A stretch of 64,000 nucleotides of DNA from Amycolatopsis rubida (lineage in GTDB: Bacteria; Actinomycetota; Actinomycetes; Mycobacteriales; Pseudonocardiaceae): contig NZ_FOWC01000003.1 of NCBI RefSeq assembly GCF_900115345.1, positions 558,001 to 622,000 on the forward strand, in the 5' to 3' direction. Positions 61,072-64,000 of the stretch are shown piece after piece; the first letter of the stretch is position 1; every line of letters begins with the position of its first letter. A program made the position numbers and the translations under genes. The notes below the pieces were generated by a model that saw only the letters and a program-made list of their open reading frames with translations, was not told the DNA's origin and made no database searches.

Positions 61072-63573
61072 TCACGATTTCGCCGCCGGCTGACGGCGGC
61101 CCGCCCGGATCTCGTGCGCGGGGTTCCCGCCCCAGTCCGCGTGGTCCGGGACCTCAGTGCCCTTCATGAGGAAGGAATGAGGGGCGAGCGTCGAGCCGTC
61201 GCCCATCGTGACGCCGTAATGCACCAGCGCTCCGGTGCCGACTGTGCACCCGCTGCCGATGGAGATGCGGTCCATCTTGTAGCCGCCGTCCTCCTGCGAA
61301 TGGCATTGCACGACGGACCCGGCGTTCAGGGTGACGTCGTCTCCCAGGCGCACCAGCGTTTTTTCGATGATGAGCGCACCGTCGTCGAACAGGCGGCTGC
61401 CGACCTTGACGCCCAGCAGCCGCCACACCAGGCGCTTGAACGGGGTCCCGTCGAGCGCGCGGAAGATCACGCCCGCCGCGGCCGCTTTCCAGAACCGTTC
61501 CTGCCGCCAGAACCGCCGGTCGTAGATCGAGCACGACAGCGGGCGCATCGGCCGGACGGCCACGGTGATCCGTTCGAGGGCGATGAAAAAGACCATGCCG
61601 TACAGCAGGAAAGCCAGCGTGTCGAGCGCGAAGAGCGGAGCGCCGATCAGGCCGTAGTAGACGTCCGAAGCCCAGGTCAGCAGCAGCAGCCCGGAGAAGA
61701 ACAGCCAATGGGACAAGGCGTAGAGGAGCATGGCCCCGGCGTTGTGCCGCGTTTTGGCGGCCAGCCTGCGCCGGAACTCCTCCGGCGTCTTCGGGTGGTC
61801 GAACTGGCTGTCGCGCTCCACCGAGCGCGGGATCTCGAAGCTGGGGGAGCCGAGCAGGCCGACGTCCTCGCGCACCGGGCCGTCGAGCGGCACCAGGACC
61901 TTGGTGGCGAGCAGGCAGTTGTCCCCGGTCCTGGCCCCGGCCGGGTAGACGACGTGGTTGCCGAGGAAGTTCTGGGCCCCGACGTGCACGCGGGAAAGCC
62001 GGAACGAGGTGCTGGTGTACTCGGCGTTGACCACCGACAGCCCGTCGGCGACCATCGTGCCCGCCCCGGAAGAGAAGAGAAACGGGTTCTCGTACTTCTC
62101 GTCGAGCCCGAAGTTGGACCCGGTCTGCTCTTTCCTGGACACCTGGCAGCCCAGCGCGCGCAGGTAGTGCACGATCGCGCAGCTGTCGCCGAAAAGCGTT
62201 TTGAAGAACCGCAGGTTGGTGAGCACGCGGATGGCGCGGTGCGCGGTGTAGCGGAAGGTGTAGAGGCGGTAGACCTCGCCCGGCTTGAGCGCCAGGTTCA
62301 GCAGCCGCGGAACGAACGTGACGATCAGGAAACCGATGAGCCGCAAGCCGAAGTACAGGACGAAGGAGACGACGAGGGCCTTCCCGTAGAACTTCGGGTA
62401 GGTGAAGTCCATGACGGCCGAGCCGAGTCCCATCGCCGGGCTGAGGTCCGGCAGCGTGTTCACCATGAAGCCGAGCAGGCCGAGCACCAGCGGGGCGAGG
62501 ACGAAGACCGCGGTCAGCGCCTGGCGCACGGCGAAGAACGCCCGCCGGACGCTGCCGCAGGCCCGCGGCTCGACCCGCCGGTACCGCACGCCGGCGGGGA
62601 CGGCGGGCACGCCGTGCCAGCTCTGCCCTTCCGGGACCGCCTGCCCGGCGTGCAGGGACGAGGCGTGCCCGAGCTGGGCGTTCTCGCCCATCCTGGTCTC
62701 GATGTCGATGACGGACATCTCGCCGACGTAGGCGTGCGCGCCGATCGCGACCGGCCCGGTCCGGATGAGCCCGTTCTGCGCGCGATAAGTGGTGAAGTAG
62801 GTGTCCTTGCAGATCACCGTGCCTTCCCCGATGGTGAGCAGATCGGCGCACACCGGGACGAACCGCGAGAAAATCGTGACGCCCTTGCCGATTTTCGCGC
62901 CCAGCGCGCGCAGGTAAAGCGAGTAGAGCGGGGAGCCGACGAACAGCGGGACCAGCAGGTTCCGCTGGACGAGGGTTTTGACCACCCAGAACCGCACGTA
63001 CCCGAGGGTCCACACGCGGATCTCCCTCGGCTTCCAGCGGCCGACGAGGATCCATTTGAGCGCGATCGGCAGGGTGCACAGAACGGCCAGCACCATGGCG
63101 CCGAACCCGACCGCGCGCAGGTAGCCCCCGAGCAGGCCGGTCCCGGCCACGATCCAGTCCGTTCCCACGCCGAGCACCTGGGCCACGAGCCAGGAATAGG
63201 CCAGGAAGACCGCCAGCTGCAGGACTCCGCAACCGAAGTATTCGAGCCTGCTCGCCCGCTCCGGCGGCTCCGCGGGGGCCGGGGCCGGCGCTTCGGCGGG
63301 GACCTCCTCCGTCTCGGACAAGGCGGAGACGAGACTGGCGATGGTCGGATTCCGGTAAACGTCCTTGATGGAGACGGCGGGAAGATCGGCACGCTTGCGC
63401 ACTCGCGCGCAGAACTGGGCCAGCACGAGCGAGTTGGCCCCGAGATCGGCGAAGAAGTTGCTGTCGACCGACACGTTTTCCTGCCCGGTGACAGCGGCCA
63501 GCACCTGAGCGAATGCTTCCTCGGTGTCGGGTGCCGGACCGGGGCGGGCGGTCGGGTGCTCGGTGAGATCCAT
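61072..63573 (-). CDS. Pls/PosA-type membrane peptide polymerase (T-TM-LbH)3
   Basis: An 833-aa membrane protein. Residues 1-85 are a carrier domain (Ser48 in LGANSL); six membrane helices fall in three pairs (about 115-137/153-177, 345-368/398-420, 615-645/650-672), each pair followed by a left-handed-helix acyltransferase-like domain (about 225-310, 510-570, 715-805; for example GALVHYGVTMGDGSTLAP). This is the arrangement after the A domain of epsilon-poly-L-lysine synthetase, where tandem C-like domains polymerise amino acids. Here the A domain is a separate protein. First gene of the operon; ATG 63573. Confidence 0.87.
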   Translation of the reverse strand: MDLTEHPTARPGPAPDTEEAFAQVLAAVTGQENVSVDSNFFADLGANSLVLAQFCARVRKRADLPAVSIKDVYRNPTIASLVSALSETEEVPAEAPAPAPAEPPERASRLEYFGCGVLQLAVFLAYSWLVAQVLGVGTDWIVAGTGLLGGYLRAVGFGAMVLAVLCTLPIALKWILVGRWKPREIRVWTLGYVRFWVVKTLVQRNLLVPLFVGSPLYSLYLRALGAKIGKGVTIFSRFVPVCADLLTIGEGTVICKDTYFTTYRAQNGLIRTGPVAIGAHAYVGEMSVIDIETRMGENAQLGHASSLHAGQAVPEGQSWHGVPAVPAGVRYRRVEPRACGSVRRAFFAVRQALTAVFVLAPLVLGLLGFMVNTLPDLSPAMGLGSAVMDFTYPKFYGKALVVSFVLYFGLRLIGFLIVTFVPRLLNLALKPGEVYRLYTFRYTAHRAIRVLTNLRFFKTLFGDSCAIVHYLRALGCQVSRKEQTGSNFGLDEKYENPFLFSSGAGTMVADGLSVVNAEYTSTSFRLSRVHVGAQNFLGNHVVYPAGARTGDNCLLATKVLVPLDGPVREDVGLLGSPSFEIPRSVERDSQFDHPKTPEEFRRRLAAKTRHNAGAMLLYALSHWLFFSGLLLLTWASDVYYGLIGAPLFALDTLAFLLYGMVFFIALERITVAVRPMRPLSCSIYDRRFWRQERFWKAAAAGVIFRALDGTPFKRLVWRLLGVKVGSRLFDDGALIIEKTLVRLGDDVTLNAGSVVQCHSQEDGGYKMDRISIGSGCTVGTGALVHYGVTMGDGSTLAPHSFLMKGTEVPDHADWGGNPAHEIRAGRRQPAAKS

Positions 63574-63595
63574 ATTCCTAATGATCGGTGGATGT

Positions 63596-63626
63596 AACGC
63601 CGACGTAACCTACGGACGTCGGTGTT
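63596..63626. promoter_or_regulatory. Imperfect inverted repeat upstream of the polymerase gene
   Basis: aacgccgacgt and acgtcggtgtt, 11-base arms with one mismatch around a 9-base spacer, lie 23 bases upstream of the start at 63573. It could be an operator or a hairpin in the transcript leader of the Dap operon. Confidence 0.45.
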
Positions 63627-64000
63627 GACAATTTCGTGACCTGTTCGATGCGCGTCGCGGCTGACAAATACGGCACGGCCGAAGATTGAGGTCTAGACCA
63701 CGCGAACGGCAATTTACCTGACAAAGAGGACTTATACCGTGAATACCCTTTATTTTTCAACAGCCAGTGGCAGCTGTCGACGGATCCGGGACGCTCCGGC
63801 GAAGGGTTCCGGTGAAGTCTGATCGTCGTCGTGCGTTTACCGCAAACCGCTCCTCCGCACGGGCGATGGTACCAGGATTTCCCTTCTTCCGGGGGCCGGA
63901 TTCCCCGGTCGGCGCACGCCGAACTGCTCCGCTGGGGTGAAATCCGTGGCGCAACGAGTGGCGCGAAGTCGCTGTGCGGAGGGGGTGTCCTGTGCTGCCG
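63627..64000. other. AT-richer upstream region at window end
   Basis: No gene supported. The segment 63650-63765 is AT-rich for this genome (acaaagaggacttataccgt, tttatttttcaacagccag) and probably holds the promoter of the Dap/Pls-like operon. A 60-codon minus-strand frame here (63578-63760) has no ribosome-binding site and reads as noise. I saw no IdeR/DmdR-like iron box. Confidence 0.4.

Noticed and set aside
61033..63597. 854-codon plus-strand frame antisense to the polymerase gene
   Set aside because: Composition is His/Arg/Gln-rich without recognisable domain, whereas the minus strand gives a clear carrier, membrane and acyltransferase protein.
63574..63760. Iron-regulated promoter (IdeR/DmdR box) for a siderophore operon
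   Set aside because: SbnA/SbnB genes suggest staphyloferrin-like siderophores, but no NIS synthetase, transporter or iron box is present; the Pls-like partner points elsewhere.
63578..63760. 60-codon minus-strand ORF upstream of the polymerase gene
   Set aside because: No ribosome-binding site and it overlaps the AT-rich promoter-like region and inverted repeat.

Overview
The window looks like a chromosome segment of a high-GC actinomycete. The KstR2-type steroid catabolism genes, resuscitation-promoting factor, AfsR/SARP regulator, PntAB and peptide-synthetase genes fit the Pseudonocardiaceae, and Amycolatopsis is my best guess, made from gene content alone. Coding is dense, with many GTG starts and many 1-4 base start/stop overlaps that imply translationally coupled operons. 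I saw no rRNA, tRNA, CRISPR array, intact insertion sequence or prophage gene.

Region 1 (about 0.2-27.6 kb) is a lipid/steroid catabolism block. Its core (about 3.2-21.7 kb) is a nearly complete pathway for the last two steroid rings (HIP degradation): fadD3, kstR2, ipdA, ipdB, ipdC, ipdF, fadE30-33, fadA6, echA20, plus accessory SDR, thiolase, crotonase, VOC, flavin-reductase and MaoC genes. Two perfect KstR2 boxes (AnCAAGnnCTTGnT) lie between fadD3/kstR2 and between the crotonase operon/fadE30; weaker copies precede other genes. The right flank is decaying: an SDR tail remnant, then a chimera of a frameshifted MaoC gene joined to the 3' half of a fadD17-like ligase.

Region 2 (27.6-41.2 kb) holds TetR regulators (one frameshifted), an SDR, an alpha/beta hydrolase, a VOC protein, the proton-translocating transhydrogenase pntA-pntB with a quinone oxidoreductase, a 1005-aa AfsR/SARP regulator divergent from an MFS transporter, and a broken XRE/MmyB regulator. 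The AfsR-type gene carries a perfect 50-bp palindrome in frame inside its ATPase domain; related palindromes occur at three other places in the window.

Region 3 (41.3-46 kb) has three overlapping flavin-dependent (LLM) monooxygenase genes divergent from a YeiH-type anion exporter with a 43-aa membrane ORF in front, probably for organosulfur use and sulfite/sulfate efflux. Region 4 (46-55.4 kb) contains a diaminobutyrate aminotransferase coupled to a small unknown ORF, an Rpf-LysM protein, a tandem-repeat tract, an XRE regulator with two SDRs, and a BlaI repressor next to an L,D-transpeptidase lipoprotein.

Region 5 (55.4-63.6 kb, minus strand) is the most unusual part. One operon encodes SbnA- and SbnB-like enzymes (which together make L-2,3-diaminopropionate), a clavaminate-synthase-like oxygenase, a stand-alone adenylation-carrier protein with half a condensation domain, and an 833-aa membrane protein with carrier domain, six membrane segments and three acyltransferase-like repeats. 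The last has the architecture of the C-terminal half of epsilon-poly-lysine synthetase (Pls/PosA). I infer a split Pls-type enzyme making a diaminopropionate homopolymer or short peptide, possibly hydroxylated.
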